Positions 32,186 through 39,900 of a stretch of 64,000 bases of DNA are shown piece by piece; the stretch's first letter is position 1; the number at the start of each line of letters is the position of its first letter. Source of the stretch: an uncultured Oscillospiraceae bacterium (lineage in GTDB: Bacteria; Bacillota; Clostridia; Oscillospirales; Oscillospiraceae); contig CALXDH010000001.1 in assembly GCA_944387015.1 (NCBI GenBank), positions 62,001-126,000 on the forward strand, read 5' to 3'. A program made the position numbers and the translations under genes. The notes beneath the pieces are model-generated. The model was not told the DNA's origin, searched no databases, and saw nothing but the letters and a program-made list of their open reading frames with translations.

Positions 32186-32777
32186 AATAGCGCAGCAGGA
32201 TTGTCATCCGCTCCTTTTCCGGGAGCTGGTCGATGGCCTCCCGCAGGGCGATGCGCTCCACCAGCCCCTCCTCCGGGGCCTCCGTGCCCAGCATCCCCTC
32301 CAGCGTCAGTCCGTCCGCAGTCTCCCGCTGCAGCGATTCCGGCGCGTCTGTGGCAAGCTCCACCTGGGCGATGTCCTCCGCCGTCATGCCGGTGGCCTCC
32401 GCCAGTTCGCTGAGCACCGGCTCCCGGCCCAGCTGATGGCGCAGCCGCTCCCTCACGGTGTAAAGCGTTTGTGCTTGCTCCCGAATGCTGCGTCCTACTT
32501 TCACCGCACCGTCGTCCCGCAAAAAGCGCCGGATCTCCCCGGCGATCTTGGGCACGGCGTAGGTGGAAAAGCACGTGCCGTAGGAGAAGTCAAACCCCTG
32601 GATCGCCTTCAAAAACCCCAGGCATCCCAGCTGGTAGAGGTCCTCCGGGTCCACCCCCCGGCCGCAGTAGCGGCGCACCACGCTCCAGATCAGGCCGTTG
32701 TTTTCGATCACTGCCTGTTCGCAGGCGTCCCGGTCTCCCTCCTGGGCCGCCCGGAGCAGCTCCATGGCCCCGCTCAT
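32073..32777 (-). CDS. sigF: RNA polymerase sporulation sigma factor SigF
   Basis: The forespore-specific sigma factor. The 234 residues contain region 2 (NNGLIWSVVRRYCGRGVDPEDLYQLGCLGFLKAIQGFD, in part, about 25-62; FSTYAVPKIAGEIRRFLRDDG, about 70-90), region 3 (LGREPVLSELAEATG) and region 4.2 (MTQEQTARVLGVSQVQISRLEHRGL, in part, about 202-226). It could be SigG by sequence alone, but its place after spoIIAA and spoIIAB makes it SigF. Its ATG overlaps the spoIIAB stop by 4 nt. It should be held inactive by SpoIIAB until septation. Confidence 0.95.
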   Translation of the reverse strand: MSGAMELLRAAQEGDRDACEQAVIENNGLIWSVVRRYCGRGVDPEDLYQLGCLGFLKAIQGFDFSYGTCFSTYAVPKIAGEIRRFLRDDGAVKVGRSIREQAQTLYTVRERLRHQLGREPVLSELAEATGMTAEDIAQVELATDAPESLQRETADGLTLEGMLGTEAPEEGLVERIALREAIDQLPEKERMTILLRYFRGMTQEQTARVLGVSQVQISRLEHRGLKRLRESFEI

Positions 32778-33226
32778 CTCCCCGCTTTGACCCGGGGCGC
32801 CAGCCGCTTGCGCAGCACCACCGTAGTGCCCCGCCCCGGCACCGAGCGCACCGTCAGGCGATCCATGAAGCTCTCCATGATGGTAAAGCCCATGCCGCTG
32901 CGCTCCTCGCCGCCGGTGGTGAACATGGGCCGGCGGGCCTGCTCCACATCCGGAATGCCCCGTCCCCGGTCCTTGATGGTGATCTCCAGCACGTTGTCCC
33001 GGCAGATGCGCCCCTTCACAACCACCCGGCCGATGGTATCCGGATAAGCGTGGACGATGGCGTTGGTCACCGCCTCGCTGACGGCGGTCTTGATGTCCTC
33101 CAGCTCGTTGAGCGTGGGGTCCATCTGGGCTGCAAAGCAGGCTACCGCTGACCGGGCAAAGCCCTCGTTGCTGCTGCGGCTGGGAAATTCCAGCGTGAAT
33201 TCATTGTCGGATGTCTTGGTCCTCAT
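32774..33226 (-). CDS. spoIIAB: Anti-sigma F factor SpoIIAB
   Basis: A serine kinase of the GHKL fold that binds SigF and phosphorylates SpoIIAA. The 150-residue product has the N box EAVTNAIVHAYP (about 49-60), the G1 box DRGRGIPD (about 85) and the G2 box GGEERSGMGFTIMESF (about 103-118). The start ATG 33226 follows AAGGAGGGGATTACAT; the longer frame to 33313 overlaps spoIIAA and was rejected. It lies 14 bases after spoIIAA and overlaps sigF, the standard operon. Confidence 0.95.
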   Translation of the reverse strand: MRTKTSDNEFTLEFPSRSSNEGFARSAVACFAAQMDPTLNELEDIKTAVSEAVTNAIVHAYPDTIGRVVVKGRICRDNVLEITIKDRGRGIPDVEQARRPMFTTGGEERSGMGFTIMESFMDRLTVRSVPGRGTTVVLRKRLAPRVKAGR

Positions 33227-33240
33227 ATGTAATCCCCTCC

Positions 33241-33546
33241 TTATCGTATGGTCACCAGCCGACCGATCCCGGCGGCGTCCAGGACCCGTTTGGCCTGGGC
33301 CGGCACATTGCACACCAGCAAACTCCCGTCCAGCAGCTGCATCCGCTGCTGTGCCCGCAGAATCAGCGCGATGCCGGAGCTATCCATAAATGTGACACCC
33401 CCCATGTCCAGCACCAGCTTCTTGGGCAGTGCCGCGTCGATGGCCCGCACCAGCTCTTCCAGCGCTTGCCGGGCCCCGTGGTGGTCCAACTCGCCGCTGA
33501 GCTCCAGCAGCAGGTTCCGGTCCGCGCTCTTTCCCCGTATTTCCAT
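33241..33546 (-). CDS. spoIIAA: Anti-anti-sigma factor SpoIIAA
   Basis: A STAS-domain protein of 101 residues that frees SigF by binding SpoIIAB when dephosphorylated. The phosphorylation loop is VTFMDSSGIALIL; the phosphorylated serine should be the second of the pair (about residue 57, Ser58 in B. subtilis). GELDHHGARQALEELV near the start fits the family. ATG 33546 follows GAGGCGAGACATC. It heads the spoIIA operon; a terminator-like hairpin lies in its leader. Confidence 0.94.
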   Translation of the reverse strand: MEIRGKSADRNLLLELSGELDHHGARQALEELVRAIDAALPKKLVLDMGGVTFMDSSGIALILRAQQRMQLLDGSLLVCNVPAQAKRVLDAAGIGRLVTIR

Positions 33547-33601
33547 GATGTCTCGCCTCTTTCGTTGATGGTCCGCCGGCGCCGCCGGCAATCTTGCAAA
33601 G

Positions 33602-33634
33602 AAAAAACACCGCAAGGTATTTCGCCTTACGGTG
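33602..33634 (-). terminator. Terminator-like hairpin in the spoIIAA leader
   Basis: On the minus strand CACCGTAAGG pairs with CCTTGCGGTG (one mismatch) across CGAAATA, and TTTTTTC follows at once. It lies about 55 bases before the spoIIAA ATG and after the probable promoter, so it may attenuate the operon. Confidence 0.7.
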
Positions 33635-33641
33635 ATGATAG

Positions 33642-33686
33642 CATGTCCGGATTCTGCATTCTGTCGAAACCCTGTTCCTCCCTGGA
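33642..33686 (-). promoter_or_regulatory. Possible sigma-H promoter of the spoIIA operon
   Basis: On the minus strand AGGGAGGA and a GAAT core (in GACAGAATGC) resemble the sigma-H elements AGGAnnT and GAAT, with about 18 bases between the first AGGG and GAAT. The match is loose. It sits between the upstream terminator and the leader hairpin, where the operon promoter should be. Confidence 0.35.
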
Positions 33687-33706
33687 AAAAATCCCCCAAA
33701 AACAGC

Positions 33707-33734
33707 AAACGGCCGCCCTTTTGGGCGGCCGTTT
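33707..33734. terminator. Bidirectional terminator after the cysteine-rich gene
   Basis: AAACGGCCGCCC (33707-33718) pairs perfectly with GGGCGGCCGTTT (33723-33734). It isolates the spoIIA operon from the gene upstream. Confidence 0.88.
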
Positions 33735-33742
33735 TTCCAAGG

Positions 33743-34502
33743 TTACTGGCAGCAGCAGAAGTTCTTGGTCTCCTCATAGTTTTCCGGTTTGCGCACGCTG
33801 TTGGGCGGAAAGAACTCGCCCACCGGGAAGGCGATGTTGTGGAACACGCCGCAGGGATCCTCCGTGCCGGAGCCGCAGGAGCATTCCTTGTCGGGCATGC
33901 AGTAATCGTACACCGGCACCAGCAGCTGGGTGTCCCGCTCCAGACGCACGATGGAGAACTGGCCCAGAGTCACATAGACCCGGCGGCAGTCGTCACCGCT
34001 GGAGAGCTCGCCGTTGAAGCACTGGCTCACGAAGGACGGCACCTCGCACAAATCGCAGTCGCACTCCCGCTTGCCGCAGCAGTCCAGGATCCGGGCGTCC
34101 AGCACGATGGGATCCACCGCCTCCACCACGGCAATAGGCAGGTTGCTCCGCTTCATCATCTGCACATCCGGCTCCCCCACCCGCATCTTGGAAGAAAAGA
34201 TCTTGGCGTTGCCCTCGCTGCCGAAGAGGATGGCCCGCTTGTCAAACACGCACAGACCCTCCACCGTCACCGGCGCCGGGCAGCTGAGATACGCCTGGAG
34301 CGTCACGTTGTAGAAAAAGCGCATATCCACGGTGTAGAAGCCCCGGTTGAAGCTCACCGGCTCCACATCCACATAGACATACAGCAGCGTGGCAGACCCG
34401 CCCTTGACGGACAGGGCCCGGTTGATCACATCCACGCATTGCAGCTTCGGGTAAAAACGCAGGTCCTCAATGCAGTCTTTATCGTAACATGGAGCGGTTT
34501 AA
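33743..34502 (-). pseudogene. Conserved cysteine-rich protein gene, 5'-truncated at the prophage boundary
   Basis: The frame encodes a protein-like sequence (VNRALSVKGGSATLLYVY-like start, VEGLCVFDKRAILFGSEGNAKIF, PIAVVEAVDPIVLDARILDCC and a cysteine-rich end with CDCDLC, CSCGSG and FCCCQ). The first candidate start is a GTG at 34435 without a ribosome binding site. Upstream, coherent protein sequence continues in frame (CYDKDCIEDLRFYPKLQC) back to about 34502, where a TAA is met five bases from the phage holin stop. So the true start was probably removed by prophage insertion. The function is unknown; it lies beside the spoIIA operon. Confidence 0.65.
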
Positions 34503-34510
34503 AACTATTT
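34490..34510. other. Left prophage-chromosome junction (att site region)
   Basis: The first phage gene (holin) ends at 34505, and the interrupted host frame begins at about 34502. The attachment core must lie in or near this short interval. No tRNA gene is present. The other junction is outside the window, so the repeat cannot be compared. Confidence 0.55.
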
Positions 34511-34963
34511 ATCTTGCCCGGCAGCATCATCTACATTGCTTTTCAGCGTCTCGATCATCTTGGAAAGCCAGGAAGGAATAGGCGCACCCAAAGCGCCGAC
34601 GTTTTCGATAATACTTCCTGCTTCAGTGAGAATATACCAGATAACCACCAGGGGGCCGAGGAGCACGCTGTACGTAAAAGGGAGCGTAACATTAGGAATA
34701 TTGGAAATGATGGTCGAGATCACCATATCCAAAATTGCTGCCACGACAACGGCAACGATAGAACCCACTTTATGCCAGATGCCGTCTCTGGCTACAGAAC
34801 TGGACCACTCCCCTGCCCGCAGAGCAGCGGCAGAGCCCGTCAGATAGTCGATTGCCATGCAGGCAATCCAGGCCACAATAATCCATCCGAACCATCCCCA
34901 CAGGGCTGTCATGGCCGCCAGAATGGCCGTAATAGCTGCTTTGAATGTATTGATGTTCTCCAT
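34505..34963 (-). CDS. Phage holin (toxin secretion/phage lysis family)
   Basis: A 152-residue membrane protein with three or four spans: AAITAILAAMTALWGWFGWIIVAWIACMAIDYLTG (in part, about 9-43), VGSIVAVVVAAILDMVIST (about 67-85) and FTYSVLLGPLVVIWYILTE (about 95-113), with a basic/acidic tail. This is the TIGR01593/phage_holin_4 type that permits the endolysin to reach the wall. GGAGGTGCAAT precedes the ATG. It is the last gene of the lysis module and lies at the prophage edge. Confidence 0.9.
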   Translation of the reverse strand: MENINTFKAAITAILAAMTALWGWFGWIIVAWIACMAIDYLTGSAAALRAGEWSSSVARDGIWHKVGSIVAVVVAAILDMVISTIISNIPNVTLPFTYSVLLGPLVVIWYILTEAGSIIENVGALGAPIPSWLSKMIETLKSNVDDAAGQDK

Positions 34964-34992
34964 ATTGCACCTCCGGACCGCTGAACGACTGT

Positions 34993-35319
34993 TCAGTCTT
35001 CCTCGTAAATAATGTTAAGCCCGTAGGCCACAGCCGCCTCGTGTTCGATGCGGCAGCCTCTTGCCTTCTCCCAACCCTTGCAGAAGTAGGCTGCATGGCA
35101 AAGAGACATATTCTCCAGAGACTTGGCCAGGAAGCAGAGCGGGATTTGTACGACGCCTCTCTTCTCCATCTTCTCGTTGCTGTACCACTCGTCCGTAAAC
35201 AGGGTATTCACGATCTCATATCCCTGGGCTTTCAGAGCAGAAATAGCCCGGTTCCGGGTCTCTATGATCTCCTCTTCCGTCTTTCCCGCCATCGGCTGGG
35301 ACAGCATCGCCTTTTTCAT
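34993..35319 (-). CDS. DUF4406 domain phage protein
   Basis: A 108-residue protein of the DUF4406 type, related in fold to nucleoside 2-deoxyribosyltransferases: MLSQPMAGKTEEEI at the start, LFTDEWYSNEKME in the middle and GCRIEHEAAVAYGL near the C-terminus, in which a conserved Glu follows a His-free turn. It is commonly carried by Clostridial phages and might act on nucleotides. GAGGAGGAACACACA precedes the ATG. It is placed between the Gp49-like gene and the holin. Confidence 0.85.
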   Translation of the reverse strand: MKKAMLSQPMAGKTEEEIIETRNRAISALKAQGYEIVNTLFTDEWYSNEKMEKRGVVQIPLCFLAKSLENMSLCHAAYFCKGWEKARGCRIEHEAAVAYGLNIIYEED

Positions 35320-35332
35320 TGTGTGTTCCTCC

Positions 35333-35797
35333 TCATTTGATCCCGTGGACCGCCGTCTGGAGCAGGAACCCCAGCAGCATCCACACCTTGTCCTTGATGT
35401 GCTTCAGGCAAATCTGAGCGCCCAGGTCCTCGTCGTAGTTCTCCGCGCTGACGCAGGCGCTGGACTCTACGATTTCAAAGCCGTTGCGCAGCACCGCCCG
35501 CACCACGGTGGTCTTGTTCCCCAAGGTGATGACCTGGGTCTCTTTAATGAAATCGTCCACCATCTCCTGGCTGATGCTGGGAGCATCCGTGCGCAGCTCT
35601 TCATTGACGGTCACTGGAAGAAGGTACGCCGCCTCGAACACGTCCTTGGGGCTCCAGCTCACGTATCCGTCAGAGTATCGGACCCGGTAGCCGTCCCGAG
35701 CAGCTTCTTCTGCGCTCAGCATATCAAGACCTTCGAAGCACTCTCCGCGCTTCGCGGGCTCTGCCTCGATGATCTTCGTTCCAATGTACTGTTTCAT
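35333..35797 (-). CDS. Gp49-like phage protein (PF13876 type)
   Basis: A 154-residue phage protein recognised as Gp49-like. The N-terminal 55 residues hold the generic phage motif YIGTKIIEAEPA ... GYRVRYSDGYVSWSPKDVFEAAY (in part). The Gp49 part follows (VDDFIKETQVITLGNKTTVVRAVLRNGFEIVES in part; then SAENYDEDLGAQICLKHIKDKVW). The family has no defined function, but it recurs beside endolysin and holin genes. GTAAGGAGGATCACT precedes the ATG. Confidence 0.83.
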   Translation of the reverse strand: MKQYIGTKIIEAEPAKRGECFEGLDMLSAEEAARDGYRVRYSDGYVSWSPKDVFEAAYLLPVTVNEELRTDAPSISQEMVDDFIKETQVITLGNKTTVVRAVLRNGFEIVESSACVSAENYDEDLGAQICLKHIKDKVWMLLGFLLQTAVHGIK

Positions 35798-35808
35798 AGT
35801 GATCCTCC

Positions 35809-36549
35809 TTACTTCAGGCCAGCGGCTTTCAGCTTTTCATCAAACCCGCCTCCCCGGTACACAAACACCAGCGTGCGCACTTGGTCATGGCTCAGGTCGA
35901 TGACGTCATTGTTTCCGTCGGGGTCACTTCCATCCCCCAGCAGAATTCCCGCATCCATCAATGCCTTGATGGTGGGCTGGAATGCAGTCGGAATATCTTT
36001 CAGACGCTGATAACGAACCACCGTCTCCTCCTCCAATCGTTCCTTGAATTCCGCCCATTTTCGGGCGTTGATCAAATAGCTGGGGCAGTGCTTCCCCGTC
36101 ACATCAAAGTGCCGGTATACGTTGGAAAGCGGGATGGCGTACTTTTCCATCAGTTCCCGTCCCAGCACCGCAGCGTTTTCCAGGGTGGCCTCGCTGGCCT
36201 GATAGACTCCGTTGCGGATCGTGTCGCACATCTCAATGGAGATGCTGTTGGTATTGGTGATCTTGCCATACATGGTGCCTCCGCCGGTGGCGGCGGCGTT
36301 GGGGTATTTGCTGCCCCCCACCGCCCAGGCGACCCGCAGATCCGGCACCGACCGGTACACGCAGGTATCGTCCACAAAGTAGTGGGCGCTGGCTTTGACA
36401 ACATTGTTCCGAAAATACGCAGCATTGTTGGCCGCCTTGTCTCCGTCGTTGCCGGTGTAGTGGAACACCAGGTATTTGATTTGAGAAGCCGCCCGGGAAC
36501 CACCGTAGTTCCCGGGCGCTGCCAGCTGATCTACCAGCTTATAGCTCAT
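35809..36549 (-). CDS. Phage N-acetylmuramoyl-L-alanine amidase (endolysin)
   Basis: A 246-residue Amidase_2 (PGRP-like) enzyme that cuts the bond between MurNAc and the stem peptide. The zinc histidines lie in LVFHYTGNDGD (about residue 30), VYRHFDVTGKHCPS (about 146, with a partner Cys) and near ISIEMCD (about 105). The C-terminal 70 residues have a peptidoglycan-binding-like repeat (IPTAFQPTIKALMDAGILLG and DGNNDVIDLSHDQVRTLVFVYR in part). It starts seven bases after the upstream gene. Confidence 0.92.
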   Translation of the reverse strand: MSYKLVDQLAAPGNYGGSRAASQIKYLVFHYTGNDGDKAANNAAYFRNNVVKASAHYFVDDTCVYRSVPDLRVAWAVGGSKYPNAAATGGGTMYGKITNTNSISIEMCDTIRNGVYQASEATLENAAVLGRELMEKYAIPLSNVYRHFDVTGKHCPSYLINARKWAEFKERLEEETVVRYQRLKDIPTAFQPTIKALMDAGILLGDGSDPDGNNDVIDLSHDQVRTLVFVYRGGGFDEKLKAAGLK

Positions 36550-36555
36550 AGGGCA

Positions 36556-36894
36556 TTACTCCGCGACTGTCTGCAGCTCCGTGCCGATCAGCTTGTACTT
36601 CCTGCCGCCAATAAACACATAGGCCAGCTCGCTGCCCATGTCCACGTTGACGGTGTGGCCACCTACCACCTGCACCTTCTCCATGCAGCTGGCGCCATGG
36701 TCCATCAGACCCCAGCCGTTTGCCTGGGCGGGCGTGTCGCCCACGGTGGTAGCTGCCAGCTCCTCAGCAGTGATGGCGTTGCGCTCAGGGTCCAGCCGCA
36801 GATTAGATTCTGCTTTCTTGAGGGCCTCGTTGGTGTCCTCCAGGCAAACCTCACCGGAAGTGTACTTGTTCAGGATTTCAGTCGTCTTACTCAT
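36556..36894 (-). CDS. Hypothetical phage protein
   Basis: A 112-residue protein with no family I can name. The first half is helical and charged (EILNKYTSGEVCLEDTNEAL, AITAEELAATT); the second half looks like beta strands (MEKVQVVGGHTVNVDMGSELAYVFIGGRKYKL, in part). AAAGGAGAACCGTATT precedes the ATG. It begins just past the terminator of the giant gene and so probably has its own promoter. It may be a virion or lysis-associated protein. No sign of truncation. Confidence 0.6.
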   Translation of the reverse strand: MSKTTEILNKYTSGEVCLEDTNEALKKAESNLRLDPERNAITAEELAATTVGDTPAQANGWGLMDHGASCMEKVQVVGGHTVNVDMGSELAYVFIGGRKYKLIGTELQTVAE

Positions 36895-36943
36895 AATACG
36901 GTTCTCCTTTCAAAAGTTGGTACTTTCATCATTGCAGAAAAAA

Positions 36944-36970
36944 ATGCGGATTGCGTCAAACAATCCGCAT
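36944..36970 (-). terminator. Terminator after the giant polyvalent gene
   Basis: ATGCGGATTG (36944-36953) pairs with CAATCCGCAT (36961-36970). TTTTTTTCTGC follows on the minus strand. Confidence 0.85.
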
Positions 36971-36975
36971 TTTTC

Positions 36976-39900
36976 TCATTGCCACCAGTATTTTTTGTTG
37001 CTACCGGCGGCCCAGGGGTTATTTTTGTCGCTGTCGTACACGCTCTGGAACAAAAGGCTCCTCTGTTCATCGGTCAGCCCCTCGATGGATTCAATGCCGG
37101 CAATCACCTTCTCCTGCTTGGATCCAGAAATCGTATCGCCGTCTTCGTCCTTGTCGGAGGTGGCATTGGAGTAAATGCTGTTGAACTCCGCCACATCTGC
37201 CGGGGAGATGCTGCCGTAATCGTAATCCGCCACAATGGGAGCTCCGATCCGGCGCAGCACCCGGTTAGTGGCCTGCTCCTTGGCGGTATCCTTAGCCTCC
37301 TTCAGGAGGGATGCCCGCTCTGCGGCATTGCCCGCATCAGAGAGGACATCCTCTGCGATCTCCCAGTACAGGCCCAGATACTCCGTCTGGAACTCAACAT
37401 ACTGCACATCGGAGAGCGTATGCTGGACGTCGTTCCCATCCTTCACCGTGGTCTGCATGACCCCGGGGAGATAGTCCGTGCTGTTTTTCTCCCGGCAGAT
37501 GGCATACACCGCCTCCTGCGCCCTCGTGGTGCTGTTCAGATCATAGGCTTTCTGGTATTCCCGGATCATGTCCAGCACCGTCTGCCGGGTGGAACGGTGG
37601 GAAACCGTGTCCGGCTGATCCTTAGAGAGGGCGTAATACCGGGAATAGAAACTGGTCATGTTGGCGTCCATCTTCTTCTCGATGGCCTTCTCCATGTTGG
37701 CGGGATCCGAGTTAGACGCCTGGGCGGATCTCTCCGCCTGGTCATACATCCAATTCACCAGATCCAGGGAATATTGGTTGTCCTTGATGTAGGTATTCTG
37801 AACGCCCAGGGTGAGATCCACATTCTCCTTTCCCACGGGGAACAGGGCCTTTTGTGCCTTCCAGAAGCCGCCCAACACACTGTTGAAGAAATAGTCGATC
37901 TTCTGGGGGCTGATATTAAAGGCCTGTCCCACGGCCTTGGCAATCTGACTGGTGCGGGACGTGTATCGGTCCTTGGGCTCCAGGTTGGAAAGGCCGCTGG
38001 ATTCAATGGGGCGTCCCAGGAAGTCCCGGTTCGCATTGATCTCTGATAAGGTCCCAATGAAGCCCAGGGAGCCGAGTGCGCCCCACACGTCTCCCTTTGC
38101 AAGCTCAGAGAGGACCGGAGGCAGTCCGTTGTCCGTCAGATAGTCCCAGAATTCATCAAACGCGTGGGAGTTCTCTCCCACAAAAAACTCCGTCGCCGTC
38201 TCAAAGAAGGAGGACAACACACCCAGCTCCCGGGGCTTGGGGATTGAAAAATACTTACCGTCCCCAAGCGGGACCAGCCAATAGGAGTTTTTTGTGAAGT
38301 TGGAGAGCTGCTGATAGTCCGCCTCCATCTCCTCATCCCGGTTATTGAGCAGGTAGAAGGTTGCGGCCAGGGCAGCGGAAGCCGCGAGATAGGAAATCAT
38401 TCTGGATTTCAGAACTTTAGTCCTCTGCATCGGAGGAACATCCGTGGCTCTGATCCATCTGGAGAACTTATCGAGGCCCTGCACGCTGGCGTTGAAAAAC
38501 GGAACGACTTTATTTACCTCACGGGCCATTTTTCCTCCCCTCCGGAAGTTGACGGTGATGTCCATGGCTTCGTAGAAGGCGTCCTGCGGGCTCATTCCCT
38601 TCTCCCGCATCATTTTGTAGGTGGCAAACCGGGGGCCCATTTCGATCATGTCCGACGTAAAGGATACCCATTCCATTGGGTTCAGCCAATACGCCTTACT
38701 TCCAGACATTTTCCTGCGTGCGGTTTTTGTAAGATTTCGGTCAGCGGAGTATACCGAGGTCTGACCGCCGCCCATAGCCAAAAATTCCATGTAAAGCGGG
38801 TCCGCATTGTTCCCCTTGATCTTGTTAGCATAGGCAGCCCCCATCCCGCCGAATACATGCATGGGATTTTTGTCCTTGGAGTAAGTGAAGAAGGTCATGA
38901 GATCCCGGGGGGCGTTGGAGAAGATGGACCACAAGAGGTTCTTTCCCGTGATGTTTCCGGTCATGAACCGGGACACAGCCCCATAGGCGTCCAGAATCCC
39001 ATCCAGCTTTCCGGGGCTCATATTGGTGATGGACTGAAGCAGGAGCGGGTCATTGATCTTCCAGAACTCCTGTTTTCCGCCCTTCATCACGGTAATCACA
39101 TCGCCGTAGGCTTTCCCCCTTCCATACTGAATCAGAATGTCATCCAGGTTGACGACGATCTCCACCATCAGATCCTTGTCCACATCGGAAAGGCCGCTGT
39201 CCAGGATGGATTCCGTCAGGCCCTTTTTCAGGTCCTTGGCATCGAACTTCTTCTGCTTCAAAGGTACCGGGACCTTTTCCAGAAACACGGCGTAGTCCTC
39301 TGACCGCTCCGCCGCGTCGGTGATCCGGCGCATGACATTGTTTCGGACACCGGCGTTCACCATAGCCACCATGTTGGCGATGATGTTGTCCACCGGGTGG
39401 ATGATGTCACGTCCGCTGCCACGGGCCCGCCGGATGGTGCTGCTCTGGTTGGCAAATCCCCGCCGGGCGCCGCCGAGCAGCTGCTTGTCATCCATGGCCC
39501 GGTTGAAAGGCACATAGAACTTCCACCGTTTGCCCCACTCTTCGGCGCTTTTCGCGGAGACAAGCCCCGTATTCACGCCCCAGGTCTGCAGGAGCTGCCG
39601 CTGGAAATCATAGAGTCGGTCGGAAACCTCCCGGAAAGACGGGTACTGAACTTCCAGCTCATGTTGCCGGTTCTGCATCCACCGGGAGCTGTTTTTCCGA
39701 TCATCGGCATAAACCCGCATTCCCTCTTTCAGCCGTTCCGGCCCGTGCCGGACGGTCAGGTATTCGCCGAAGGCTTTGTACTCCGCCTTGTCCCGGAGGT
39801 TAATCCCATGCAGAACTGTGGAGAGGCCAGGGCCCACATAGGTGCCGTCCGCGTCCCGCAGCTCATGCAGGATGATGTTGGCCGCCATGGCGTCGGAATA

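Noticed and set aside
34490..34510. A tRNA gene as the prophage attachment site
   Set aside because: No tRNA-like cloverleaf was found at the junction; the host side is a protein gene.
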